A DNA stretch of 14,078 nt from Bacteroidales bacterium (lineage in GTDB: Bacteria; Bacteroidota; Bacteroidia; Bacteroidales; JAAUTT01): positions 1-14,078 of the forward strand of contig JANXXY010000318.1 in the NCBI GenBank assembly GCA_025350365.1. The letters are read 5' to 3'. Positions 1 through 7,173 of the stretch are shown here, one piece after another (the stretch's first letter is position 1; every line of letters begins with the position of its first letter). A model generated the notes under the pieces. That model did not search any database. It was given only the letters and a program-made list of their open reading frames with translations, and had not been told where the DNA came from. The position numbers and the translations under genes are program-made.

Positions 1-809
1 GGAAGTTGCAATTTACGTAAAGCTGTAACATCCAATTTTTCTTTTTGCATCAGAATAGGAACCTCATAGATAGTAGAAACATCTATAGACTCTACTACCG
101 AGTTGCTGTCGATATTGCAGAACAAAGCCACTTTCTTTCGCAAATCATCATTTAACGTTTTCTCGGTTCTCAAAACCAGTATATCTGGCTGAACTCCATT
201 CTCAAGAAGCGCTTTTACAGAGTGTTGAGTTGGTTTGGTTTTTAGTTCACCCGATGCTGCCAAATACGGTACAAGTGTTAAGTGAATAACTAACGAATTG
301 GAGGGCCCCAATTCCCATCGTAACTGACGAACAGCCTCAATATACGGCAACGATTCAATATCGCCAACAGTTCCCCCGATTTCGGTAATTACCACATCAA
401 ATTTATGAAGCGTTCCAAGCAATTTAATACGACGTTTAATTTCATCGGTAATATGCGGAATAACCTGAACCGTTTTTCCGAGATAATCTCCGCGACGTTC
501 CTTATTAATAACCGACTGATAAATACGTCCTGTGGTAACGTTATTTGCCTGAGTAGTATGACTTCCCAGAAAGCGCTCATAATGACCTAAATCAAGATCA
601 GTTTCCGCACCGTCTACAGTTACATAGCATTCGCCATGCTCATAAGGATTTAAAGTACCCGGATCGACATTGATGTATGGATCTAGTTTTTGGATGGTAA
701 CTGCATATCCGCGGGCCTGAAGCAATTTGGCTAACGAAGCGGAAATAATACCCTTCCCCAACGACGATGTTACCCCTCCGGTCACGAATATATACTTTGT
801 TGTGTTCAA
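1..809 (-). CDS. pyrG: CTP synthase, N-terminal synthase domain (partial at left edge)
   Basis: CTP synthase aminates UTP to CTP using ATP and ammonia from glutamine; it is the last step of de novo pyrimidine nucleotide synthesis and is cytosolic. About 269 residues are visible, matching the whole amidoligase domain; the glutaminase domain lies beyond the left edge. Seen in the translation: the P-loop GGVTSSLGKG (residues 11-20), KLDPYINVDPGT (41-52), DGAETDLDLGHYERF (66-80, with the Mg-binding Asp at 73), EIGGTVGDIES (143-153, with the second Mg ligand Glu143) and KTKPTQHSV in the nucleotide-binding region. The start is a TTG codon at 809-807: the protein then begins NTTKYIFVTGG exactly as the family does, and no ATG or GTG lies in frame just upstream. 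The gene lies 64 bases after the DUF349 gene with no clear promoter between, so the two are probably co-transcribed. Identification is secure from motifs. Confidence 0.97.
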   Translation of the reverse strand, partial: MNTTKYIFVTGGVTSSLGKGIISASLAKLLQARGYAVTIQKLDPYINVDPGTLNPYEHGECYVTVDGAETDLDLGHYERFLGSHTTQANNVTTGRIYQSVINKERRGDYLGKTVQVIPHITDEIKRRIKLLGTLHKFDVVITEIGGTVGDIESLPYIEAVRQLRWELGPSNSLVIHLTLVPYLAASGELKTKPTQHSVKALLENGVQPDILVLRTEKTLNDDLRKKVALFCNIDSNSVVESIDVSTIYEVPILMQKEKLDVTALRKLQL

Positions 810-873
810 TGTGTATTTTTTATTTTTGATTTATTATAAATACTTAGTGTGAAGTGCCAAATAATGAAAAATA

Positions 874-2844
874 TTATGATTCAATTCCATCTATCAGGCG
901 AATTTTATCTTCGAGCAACTTTATCTCTTCCTTGCCTTGCTCAATTTTCCGCATTACATCGGCGATCATGCCCTCGGAATTTTTTGATTTGGCAAAAAAA
1001 CCAATGTTATTTTCCCATAATATAACATCATTCTCAAGCTGTTTCAGTTTGTTGATATATTTGTCGCGTTCCATTTCAATTTTGTAACCGCCTTGATGTC
1101 TCGACGAGAGATTCTCAATTTTATTTTTGAATTTCAATAAATTCTTTTTTCCGTCGTCAAGTTTCAGGTTATCGAAATTTTTATTGATGACATCGCGATA
1201 TTTTTTCTGAATTTCGTCCTTATTTTTCATTGGAACAAAACCGATTTCGCTCCAACGTCTTTGATAATCCTTTAGTTTTTGAAAACTATCCTCCGGACTA
1301 TCATTTAATTCAAACGCTTCTATTTCAGCAATCAGGTCGAGTTTCAGCTTATAATTATCTTCGTATTGTGAATCGATGGTATTAAAATGCTGAGATTTCC
1401 TGTGAAAAAAATGATCGCACGCCGACCGGAAACGCTTCCAAATTTGATCTGAATGTTTACGTGGCACGGGACCTATCTCTTTCCATTTCTTTTGAAGATT
1501 GATTAAATCCTCAGAACTGGGCTTCCATTCGGTAGAATCTTTTATAGCCTCGGCCTGAATACAGAGATCTGTTTTTAATTGCAGGTTATTTTGCTGTTCT
1601 TCTTTATTATGAGCAAAATACTCTCGTTTTCTTACAAAAAAATTGTCGCATGCCGCACGGAAACGACCATATATACGGTTATTGTCCTTTTTAGGAGCAA
1701 AGCCAATTGTACGCCAAACTTTCTGAAGTTCAATCATCTCCTGATAGCACTGTTCCCAGTCCTTTGGCGAATTTATCTCTTGATTGGCAAGCTCTTCGGC
1801 ACGCTCACACAATGCTGTTTTAGAGTCAAGATTTTGTTTTTGCGAATCTTTCAGATTTTCAAAATATTCCTGATGGCTTTTATTTATTTTACCAGTAATA
1901 ATTTTGAATCGTTCCCATATCTCTGTTTTTGATTCTTGCGGAACAGGTCCGGTTTCACGCCATTGCTCGTGCAGTTTCTGCAGATTCTTAAAGGCTCTGA
2001 TAATAGAAGGTTCTAAAAGCAGGTCTTCGGCCTTTTCGCAGATTGAAATCTTAATTTCTAAATTCTTTTTAAGATCAAGATCGCGAAGATCTTTATTGAT
2101 TTTTATGAAATCGTAAAAAATTTCCACATTATGGTGGTATGTCTCCCAAAGATCCTTAAGATTTGCCTGCGGAACCACTCCAACAGATCTCCAACGGTTT
2201 TGAAGATCACGAAACTGATGAAATGTATCGTTTATAGATTCGTTTCGGTTTACCAATTCCTTAATCTCATCTATAATTTTATATTTTTCCTGAAGATTTT
2301 TATGTTTTTCAAACTCTTGTTTCTGGTTGAAATCAATTTTCATATCCCTAAACTTTTTCAGAAGCTCTTTCAAGCGATCTTCCAAAGGATCGGGTTCAGG
2401 TATAAATGTAGCTTCCTGACCGGCATCTTCTGCTTCTTTGCGAAGCTTTTCTATCTCAACCTTATGCTTTTTATAATAGTTTAATTTAATACTTTCAACA
2501 GCTAGTCTTATTTTTTCAATGGATTTGCCTGATAACAATTCATTGAGTTTTTGAACTAATTCCTCCTTTGAATATTGAGTAAAATCTTCTGAGGGATGCT
2601 CTGTTTCGTCGGGCAGTTCAGAGACATGTTCTTCAATATTACCGGGATCAAAATTCGCTTCCTCATCCTCGTTATCATCCTCATGATGAGGCAAAAGAAT
2701 TTCATCGAAGCTTTCATGAGCCTTCCCGGAAGGTTGAGTAATGTCTTCAGACAGAACGGAAGATTCGGGAGTATTTTCGGTGGGAGTCAATTCCTTCCCG
2801 AATTGTTCATCTTGAACAGAGTCTTTAGGATCAATAGTTTCCAT
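874..2844 (-). CDS. DUF349 repeat protein (five repeats), acidic N-terminus
   Basis: A 656-residue cytosolic protein of unknown function. From the chosen start, residues 1-90 are acidic and low in complexity (runs of Asp/Glu around HHEDDNEDEE). Five DUF349 repeats follow. Each is marked by a Trp-x-x-(V/I/T)-G-x-x-P signature, at about residues 218, 295, 377, 454 and 531 (spacing 77, 82, 77, 77), followed in most repeats by a (W/Y)-x-x-(F/Y) helix and paired Phe residues (FFVRKREYF, FFHRKSQHF). The last 70 residues look like a coiled coil (KQLENDVILWENNIGFF then a Lys/Glu-rich helix). There is no signal peptide. I chose the ATG at 2844: the in-frame ATG at 2904 would add 20 hydrophobic residues unlike the rest and overlaps a good promoter (2874-2905). 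It lies directly upstream of pyrG on the same strand. The family is common in Bacteroidota and its role is not established, so no function is assigned. Confidence 0.88.
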   Translation of the reverse strand: METIDPKDSVQDEQFGKELTPTENTPESSVLSEDITQPSGKAHESFDEILLPHHEDDNEDEEANFDPGNIEEHVSELPDETEHPSEDFTQYSKEELVQKLNELLSGKSIEKIRLAVESIKLNYYKKHKVEIEKLRKEAEDAGQEATFIPEPDPLEDRLKELLKKFRDMKIDFNQKQEFEKHKNLQEKYKIIDEIKELVNRNESINDTFHQFRDLQNRWRSVGVVPQANLKDLWETYHHNVEIFYDFIKINKDLRDLDLKKNLEIKISICEKAEDLLLEPSIIRAFKNLQKLHEQWRETGPVPQESKTEIWERFKIITGKINKSHQEYFENLKDSQKQNLDSKTALCERAEELANQEINSPKDWEQCYQEMIELQKVWRTIGFAPKKDNNRIYGRFRAACDNFFVRKREYFAHNKEEQQNNLQLKTDLCIQAEAIKDSTEWKPSSEDLINLQKKWKEIGPVPRKHSDQIWKRFRSACDHFFHRKSQHFNTIDSQYEDNYKLKLDLIAEIEAFELNDSPEDSFQKLKDYQRRWSEIGFVPMKNKDEIQKKYRDVINKNFDNLKLDDGKKNLLKFKNKIENLSSRHQGGYKIEMERDKYINKLKQLENDVILWENNIGFFAKSKNSEGMIADVMRKIEQGKEEIKLLEDKIRLIDGIES

Positions 2845-2873
2845 CACAATACAATTAGTCAAAAAATAAGGTA

Positions 2874-2905
2874 CGAAAATATACAATTGGCTGGTAATAC
2901 TCAAA
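2874..2905 (-). promoter_or_regulatory. Bacteroidota-type promoter for the DUF349-pyrG pair
   Basis: Read leftward, TTTG (2905-2902) is followed after 20 bases by TATTTTCG (2881-2874), a 7-of-8 match to TAnnTTTG. Transcription should begin near 2869, giving a leader of about 25 bases to the ATG at 2844. It would place the alternative ATG at 2904 outside the transcript. Confidence 0.55.
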
Positions 2906-2987
2906 GTTTTTAATGAAATATTGAAAATTTGCTCTTGCAGGACTATGAACTTTCATAATCCATTTTAATTAAACGGTTCTTTTGGAT

Positions 2988-3018
2988 CAAACATAATTTC
3001 AAGGATAATTATAACCAA
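2988..3018 (-). promoter_or_regulatory. Second, upstream promoter for the DUF349-pyrG pair
   Basis: Read leftward, TTGG (3018-3015) is followed about 20 bases on by TATGTTTG (2995-2988), an exact TAnnTTTG. Expected start of transcription is near 2983, giving a leader of about 140 bases to 2844. A tandem arrangement with the proximal promoter is inferred from sequence alone. Confidence 0.45.
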
Positions 3019-3191
3019 GCAAGCACAATGGCAAAAATAAAACTTCTATATTTTATATTATGATATTGATTATATGTTTTTTATAATGTATAATTAACCA
3101 TTAAGAGATAAGAGTCTGAAATTAGTCCACATCATCTTGCCCATTTGATTTAAATCTGTTAAAAGCATTGTAAAAAATATATTTATGAGAA

Positions 3192-3221
3192 TTGATTTTA
3201 CTGTTCTTTTCTCTACATTTG
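3192..3221 (+). promoter_or_regulatory. Near-perfect Bacteroidota promoter for the cold-shock gene
   Basis: TTG (3192-3194), a 19-base spacer, then TACATTTG (3214-3221), an exact TAnnTTTG. Transcription should start around 3226, leaving a leader of only about 20 A/T-rich bases before the ATG at 3247. That is much shorter than the long structured leaders of enterobacterial cspA, so RNA-thermosensor control is unlikely from this start. Confidence 0.75.
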
Positions 3222-3246
3222 TGCTTATTAAAATAAATAATTATCT

Positions 3247-3438
3247 ATGAGTAACGGAAAAGTAAAATTCTATAATGAATCTAAAGGATTTGGGTTTATT
3301 AAAGATACTGAGTCTGAAAAAGAGTACTTTGTACATGCATCAGGTCTTATCGATCGCATCAATGAAAATGATGATGTAACTTTTGAACTTCAGCAAGGAA
3401 AAAAAGGATTAAATGCAGTAAATGTTAAACTTGCATAG
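3247..3438 (+). CDS. Cold-shock domain protein (CspA family)
   Basis: A 63-residue single cold-shock domain (OB fold) that binds single-stranded RNA or DNA and acts as an RNA chaperone or antiterminator in the cytosol. Visible motifs are the start GKVKFYNESKGFGFI, carrying RNP1 (KGFGFI, residues 13-18), and RNP2 as YFVHASGL (27-34). Length is close to the usual 65-70 residues of the family. The ATG at 3247 follows a near-consensus promoter by about 20 bases, and a strong intrinsic terminator lies 32 bases after the stop, so the gene is probably mainly monocistronic. Whether it is truly cold-induced or constitutive cannot be read from the sequence, and the specific csp paralogue cannot be named. 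Confidence 0.95.
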   Translation: MSNGKVKFYNESKGFGFIKDTESEKEYFVHASGLIDRINENDDVTFELQQGKKGLNAVNVKLA

Positions 3439-3470
3439 TTTAAAATACATTTAAATCTAATTTATTACTT

Positions 3471-3502
3471 AGCTTCACTTTCTGGTGAAGCTTTTTTATT
3501 TT
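3471..3502 (+). terminator. Intrinsic terminator after the cold-shock gene
   Basis: A perfect 8-bp stem, AGCTTCAC (3471-3478) with GTGAAGCT (3485-3492), a 6-base loop TTTCTG, then TTTTTATTTT. It is a canonical Rho-independent terminator. It lies only 31 bases ahead of the MutS-family ATG at 3524, and the right arm supplies a misleading in-frame GTG codon at 3485. Confidence 0.85.
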
Positions 3503-3523
3503 AATCAAAATAGTTTCAAAAAA

Positions 3524-5335
3524 ATGGTATCAAAAAAATTCGATTCTCCATTCGATTATTATATCTCAAAAGAAAAGGAAAAGACACTTTTACTCCAAAG
3601 TCTAAGTAAAAAATCTGCAATGATTGCATTTTTACGGCTTTCACTTTTTGTCGGAAGCATTGGGTTATGTGTCATTCTGGGATTAAAGACTACCACTCTA
3701 TTCCTTGTGGTTGGAATAATTTTCAGTATAGTGGCGATGCTTCTGGTAATAAAATGGCACATAAAAATACAATATCAAATTTCAATTACGCAAAGTCTTA
3801 TCATTATTAACCAAAATGAAATTTCCTGCTTAAAATACGAATTTACTTCATTCCCTGATGGTAAAAAAGAGATTGATTATCAACATCCGTATTCCAGTGA
3901 TCTTGATATATTTGGGGAAAACTCAGTTTTTCAATACATCAACCGCACCGTTACACCATTTGGATTTCAGCGACTTGTTGGTTCCTTTAAAAATTTTCAA
4001 TTAAATATCTCCGAAATTAGCAATAACCAACAGTGCATTAAGGAATTATCCGCAATGCCTGATTGGAGACAATCATTTCAGGCCGAAGGTCAACAATTGT
4101 CAATCAATGAACAACAAATTGCCCGTCTGTTCGATTGGTTTAACAGCCCAAATCAGTTTGCTAACAAATTGTATCTAAAAGTATTAATCGTAGTTCTTCC
4201 TGTAATTACAATAACGATGCTTATTTGGGGCATATTCTCAGGATATTACGGACTATTTACTTTATTCGCTTTAGTTCAGATTTTTATAATAATGCGTAAT
4301 ACTAAAGAGATTAATAAAATACACAACAAAGTAAGCCAGATACATGCCATACTTCAATCCTATTCCACTCTTTTCAAGTTAATAGAACAGGAAAAATTCG
4401 ATAGTAAAAAGCTTAAGGAGCTTCAGCAACATTTAATTTCAGAAAAACAGGGCGCAGCTTTTCAGCTAAATAAGCTGTCGGGCATTTTAAATGCCTTTGA
4501 TACCCGGCTAAACCTTCTGGCGGCAATTCCTTTAAATACCTTATTATTGTTTGATTTGCAAACGGTTTTCAGGCTTGAACGTTGGAAAGAAAAAAACACG
4601 AGAAATAGTGAAATTTGGTTTGATACCCTTGGCGAATTCGAACAAATAATAAGCTTTGCCAATTACGCTTTTAATAATCCAGATTATTGTTATCCTATCC
4701 TTATAAATGATAGTTATACCCTCAAGGCAAACGCGCTAGGACACCCATTAATTCCAGCAGCCAAGAGGGTTACCAACGATTTTATATCGTCACAAAAGGG
4801 TTCTTTAGCTATTTTAACCGGAGCTAATATGGCAGGCAAAAGCACATTTCTCCGAACTGCAGGCGTGAATATGGTGCTTGGCATGACAGGCGCACCGGTT
4901 TGCGCAAACTCATTTGAATTTTGCCCGATTCAAATACGCACCAGCATCAATGTTCGTGATTCCCTTAAAGGCAATGAATCATATTTCTATGCTGAACTTC
5001 AAAGACTTAAATCCATTATCGATGCATTGTTAAATGGAGAAAAATTATTTATTATCCTTGATGAAATTCTTAAAGGAACCAATTCGAACGATAAACTAAA
5101 GGGCTCTTTCTCATTGTTAACCAGATTAAAAGACATGAATGTATCCGGCATTATTGCAACTCACGACATTTCATTAGGTGAACTGGAACAGCAATTTAAC
5201 CAAAATTTCAAAAATTATTGTTTCGAAGTATCGTTGGATAATGATTTTCTATATTATGATTATAAACTAAGGGATGGAGTTTGTAAAAACCTAAATGCCT
5301 TGGTGCTAATGAAAAAAATGGGAATTGTAAATTAG
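3524..5335 (+). CDS. Membrane-anchored MutS-family ATPase
   Basis: A 603-residue protein ending in the MutS ATPase domain. Seen from the ATG at 3524: two hydrophobic segments at about residues 31-51 and 57-77, a lever/core region with TPFGFQRLVGSF (about 144-155), two more hydrophobic segments at about 218-238 and 240-257, a helical stretch, the MutS-typical GHPLIP (about 406-411), Walker A GANMAGKST (433-441), a signature-like stretch DSLKGNESYFYAEL (about 479-492), Walker B LFIILDE (508-514) and the switch histidine in ATHD (547). It lacks the N-terminal mismatch-reading domain with its Phe-x-Glu, and it has no C-terminal Smr nuclease domain, so it is neither classical MutS nor MutS2. The GTG at 3485 is rejected as a start because it is part of the terminator stem. 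The ATPase assignment is firm. Mismatch repair activity is not supported, and a membrane role is inferred from hydrophobicity alone. Confidence 0.9.
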   Translation: MVSKKFDSPFDYYISKEKEKTLLLQSLSKKSAMIAFLRLSLFVGSIGLCVILGLKTTTLFLVVGIIFSIVAMLLVIKWHIKIQYQISITQSLIIINQNEISCLKYEFTSFPDGKKEIDYQHPYSSDLDIFGENSVFQYINRTVTPFGFQRLVGSFKNFQLNISEISNNQQCIKELSAMPDWRQSFQAEGQQLSINEQQIARLFDWFNSPNQFANKLYLKVLIVVLPVITITMLIWGIFSGYYGLFTLFALVQIFIIMRNTKEINKIHNKVSQIHAILQSYSTLFKLIEQEKFDSKKLKELQQHLISEKQGAAFQLNKLSGILNAFDTRLNLLAAIPLNTLLLFDLQTVFRLERWKEKNTRNSEIWFDTLGEFEQIISFANYAFNNPDYCYPILINDSYTLKANALGHPLIPAAKRVTNDFISSQKGSLAILTGANMAGKSTFLRTAGVNMVLGMTGAPVCANSFEFCPIQIRTSINVRDSLKGNESYFYAELQRLKSIIDALLNGEKLFIILDEILKGTNSNDKLKGSFSLLTRLKDMNVSGIIATHDISLGELEQQFNQNFKNYCFEVSLDNDFLYYDYKLRDGVCKNLNALVLMKKMGIVN

Positions 5336-5355
5336 TTAACATTCCTTAAAATCAA

Positions 5356-5384
5356 GTGATTAATTGAAAGATTAAAATAATCAC
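5356..5384. repeat. Inverted repeat over the mtnA promoter region
   Basis: GTGATTA (5356-5362) and TAATCAC (5378-5384) form a perfect 7-bp inverted repeat around a 15-base spacer. It lies 21 bases after the MutS-family stop, and its right half ends 9 bases before the -7 element of mtnA. It could be an operator covering the -33 region or a weak hairpin ending the upstream message; there is no T-tract, which favours an operator. Confidence 0.4.
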
Positions 5385-5401
5385 AATAAATCTTATCTTT
5401 G
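5372..5401 (+). promoter_or_regulatory. Probable promoter of the mtnA-aldolase operon
   Basis: TATCTTTG (5394-5401) is an exact TAnnTTTG. At the 19-base spacing there is only TTA (5372-5374) in place of TTG, so the -33 box is poor and an activator may be needed. Transcription would begin near 5406, giving a leader of about 65 bases with no evident riboswitch fold. Confidence 0.5.
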
Positions 5402-5471
5402 AGAAATTCAAAAACGGATATTTTTACAACTATATTTTGAAGGATAATATTTTAGATTTTTTCCAAAACTT

Positions 5472-6587
5472 ATGTTAATAAATCACAAAAACTTTCGCAC
5501 CATTTGGTTGAATGAAGAGTATGAATCTGTGATTCAAATTATTGACCAACGTCATTTACCGCATCGATTTATTATTGAGGACTTAACCCACACAAACGAC
5601 GTTATCATTGCCATTAAGGACATGCATGTTCGCGGGGCTGGCTTGATTGGCGCTACAGCCGGGTTTGGTATGTATTTGGCAACTATTGAAGCATCCAAAT
5701 CTATTTCATTTGACGATTATTTATTGCAGGTATCTAAGGCTATAAAGGAAACACGCCCCACAGCCGTTAATCTTCAGTGGGCTGTAAACCGTCAGCTGGC
5801 AGAAATAAATAAAGGGCATAATTCGACAGAGAAAATTTCTATTTCAAAAAAAACAGCTATAGATATTGCAAATGAGGATGCAGAATATTGCAAAAATATT
5901 GGCAAGCATGGGGTAAAGATCATTGAAGAAATAAGTAAACAAAAGAACGGAGAAACGGTTAATATCCTCACTCATTGCAATGCCGGATGGTTGGCGTTTG
6001 TCGACTTTGGGTCGGCTACTTCTCCTATATATGAGGCTTTTGAAAAAGGTGTTAAAATTCACGTTTGGGTTGATGAGACTCGCCCACGCAATCAAGGCGC
6101 GAATCTAACAGCTTGGGAATTACTAAACCACGGTGTCCCGCATACCATTATTGCGGATAATACCGGCGGTCATTTAATGCAGCACGGTTTAGTTGATATA
6201 GTGATTACAGGAGCCGACAGAGTTACCAGGGAAGGCGATGCAGCTAATAAGATTGGCACTTATTTGAAAGCGCTGGCAGCTAGGGATAACGATATTCCTT
6301 TTTATATAGCCATGCCCTCATCAACCATTGACTGGAATACACGAAACGGAATAAATGAAATACCTATTGAGCAACGCAACCCCGATGAAGTTAAATACAT
6401 GCAAGGCTTATATAACGGCGATATAATTTCAGTTTTAGTGGCTCCAGAAAAAAGTAATGCAGCCAATTACGGGTTTGATGTTACCCCGTCCAGGTTAATT
6501 ACGGGTTTAATTACAGAGCGCGGCCTATGTGCGCCGAATGAAATTGGATTATTAGAACTTTACCCAGAAAAAAATACACATGACTGA
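5472..6587 (+). CDS. mtnA: S-methyl-5-thioribose-1-phosphate isomerase
   Basis: MtnA converts 5-methylthioribose-1-phosphate to 5-methylthioribulose-1-phosphate in recovery of methylthioadenosine, the by-product of spermidine and other SAM-using reactions; it is cytosolic. The 371 residues belong to the aIF2B/MtnA fold. Visible motifs are RGAGLIGA (54-61; commonly RGAPAIG), TRPTAVNL (94-101), THCNAGWLA (167-175) with the catalytic Cys169, DETRPRNQGA (201-210), ITGADRV (245-251) with the catalytic Asp249, and NKIGTY (259-264). The Cys-Asp spacing of 80 is the same as in the Bacillus enzyme (Cys160 and Asp240). Related eIF2B-type and ribose-1,5-bisphosphate isomerases share the fold, but the motifs and the adjacent aldolase gene favour MtnA. 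Its stop overlaps the next gene by 8 bases, so the two are translationally coupled. No MTA nucleosidase, phosphorylase or MTR kinase gene is in the window. Confidence 0.93.
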   Translation: MLINHKNFRTIWLNEEYESVIQIIDQRHLPHRFIIEDLTHTNDVIIAIKDMHVRGAGLIGATAGFGMYLATIEASKSISFDDYLLQVSKAIKETRPTAVNLQWAVNRQLAEINKGHNSTEKISISKKTAIDIANEDAEYCKNIGKHGVKIIEEISKQKNGETVNILTHCNAGWLAFVDFGSATSPIYEAFEKGVKIHVWVDETRPRNQGANLTAWELLNHGVPHTIIADNTGGHLMQHGLVDIVITGADRVTREGDAANKIGTYLKALAARDNDIPFYIAMPSSTIDWNTRNGINEIPIEQRNPDEVKYMQGLYNGDIISVLVAPEKSNAANYGFDVTPSRLITGLITERGLCAPNEIGLLELYPEKNTHD

Positions 6588-7173
6588 AAAAGGATATATT
6601 AAATTTAATTGCCATTGGATTAAATCAAATCCAATAAATGAAGAAATAATTTATGGATTAAACCACTGGAGAGAAAAGCTTTTTAAACTGGGATTAATTG
6701 GTGCATATTCTACCGGAATTGGATATGGAAATATAAGTATCAGGTTAAAGAACAAGGCATTTTTAATTACGGGAACTTCAACCGGACAGTTTACAAACCT
6801 AAATGTGGAACACTATACACAGGTAATTTCCTATAATTTTATCGATAACATAATTACCTGCCAAGGCCCTATTAAGGCATCTTCAGAATCACTAACGCAC
6901 GCTTCAATATACGAATCTGATCCTGAAGCAAATGCCGTTATTCATGTTCATAGTCTTCCGTTATGGAAAAAGCTGTTGAATAATGTTCCCACAAGCGCAA
7001 CTTCAGTAGAATATGGTACACCCGAAATGGCTATTGAGATAAAGAGATTATTTACTGAAACCAATCTTAAAGAAAAGAAAATTCTTGCCATGGGTGGACA
7101 TCAGGAAGGAGTAATTTCATACGGACAAAGTATCGACGAGGCAGGTAAATTACTATTAGACTCAGTTTTATGA
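6580..7173 (+). CDS. Class II aldolase/adducin-family enzyme, coupled to mtnA
   Basis: A 197-residue cytosolic protein of the class II aldolase/adducin fold, which uses a divalent metal to split or dehydrate sugar phosphates. Seen: GIGYGNIS (46-53) and ITGTSTG (63-69) for phosphate binding, SSESLTHASIY (101-111) with the likely catalytic Glu103, the metal pair HVH (122-124), and a third metal histidine in MGGHQEGVISYG (171-182). The last motif replaces the NHG seen in MtnB and fuculose-phosphate aldolase. It starts inside the end of mtnA (ATGACTGA overlap, 6580-6587), so 5-methylthioribulose-1-phosphate is the likely substrate. Two activities fit: MtnB-like dehydration in classical methionine salvage, or cleavage to dihydroxyacetone phosphate and methylthioacetaldehyde as in the DHAP shunt. 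No MtnC, MtnD or MtnW gene is visible here. The family assignment is firm; the exact reaction is inferred. Confidence 0.82.
   Translation: MTEKGYIKFNCHWIKSNPINEEIIYGLNHWREKLFKLGLIGAYSTGIGYGNISIRLKNKAFLITGTSTGQFTNLNVEHYTQVISYNFIDNIITCQGPIKASSESLTHASIYESDPEANAVIHVHSLPLWKKLLNNVPTSATSVEYGTPEMAIEIKRLFTETNLKEKKILAMGGHQEGVISYGQSIDEAGKLLLDSVL

Larger units (their letters stand above)
2845..3246. other. 402-base intergenic region between divergent genes
   Basis: This strongly AT-rich stretch separates the leftward DUF349 gene from the rightward cold-shock gene. It contains the promoters listed separately. Between about 3020 and 3190 I see no convincing open reading frame, RNA gene or inverted repeat; the sequence is mostly A/T runs around TATATTATGATATTGATTAT, which could be curved DNA. 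Confidence 0.6.

Noticed and set aside
810..873. Separate pyrG promoter (TTTG-N19-TATAATAA)
   Set aside because: The -7 box matches TAnnTTTG only at its first two defined positions; co-transcription with the upstream gene is simpler.
1579..2484. Open frames on the + strand opposite the DUF349 gene (for example 1579-1932 and 2131-2484)
   Set aside because: They lie wholly antisense to a long gene with clear repeats, have low-complexity Phe/Leu/Ile-rich translations, and match no family.
2681..2693. CCTCATGATGAGG palindrome
   Set aside because: It lies inside the acidic coding region of the DUF349 gene and follows from the codons for His-His-Glu-Asp; too short to claim as a site.
2596..2913. 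Rightward 105-residue frame across the start of the DUF349 gene
   Set aside because: It is antisense to the acidic N-terminal region and runs through the promoter; the composition is that of a shadow frame.
3020..3190. Possible small RNA or short gene in the AT-rich gap
   Set aside because: There is no start-stop frame of note, no stable inverted repeat and no terminator; the -7-like TATGTTTT (3073-3080) lacks a -33 box.
3524..5335. Classical mismatch repair MutS or MutS2
   Set aside because: The mismatch-reading domain and the Smr domain are both missing, the protein is shorter than either, and it has membrane segments.
5402..5471. Possible SAM riboswitch in the mtnA leader
   Set aside because: The leader is about 65 bases, AT-rich, and shows no nested helices or conserved SAM-riboswitch core.
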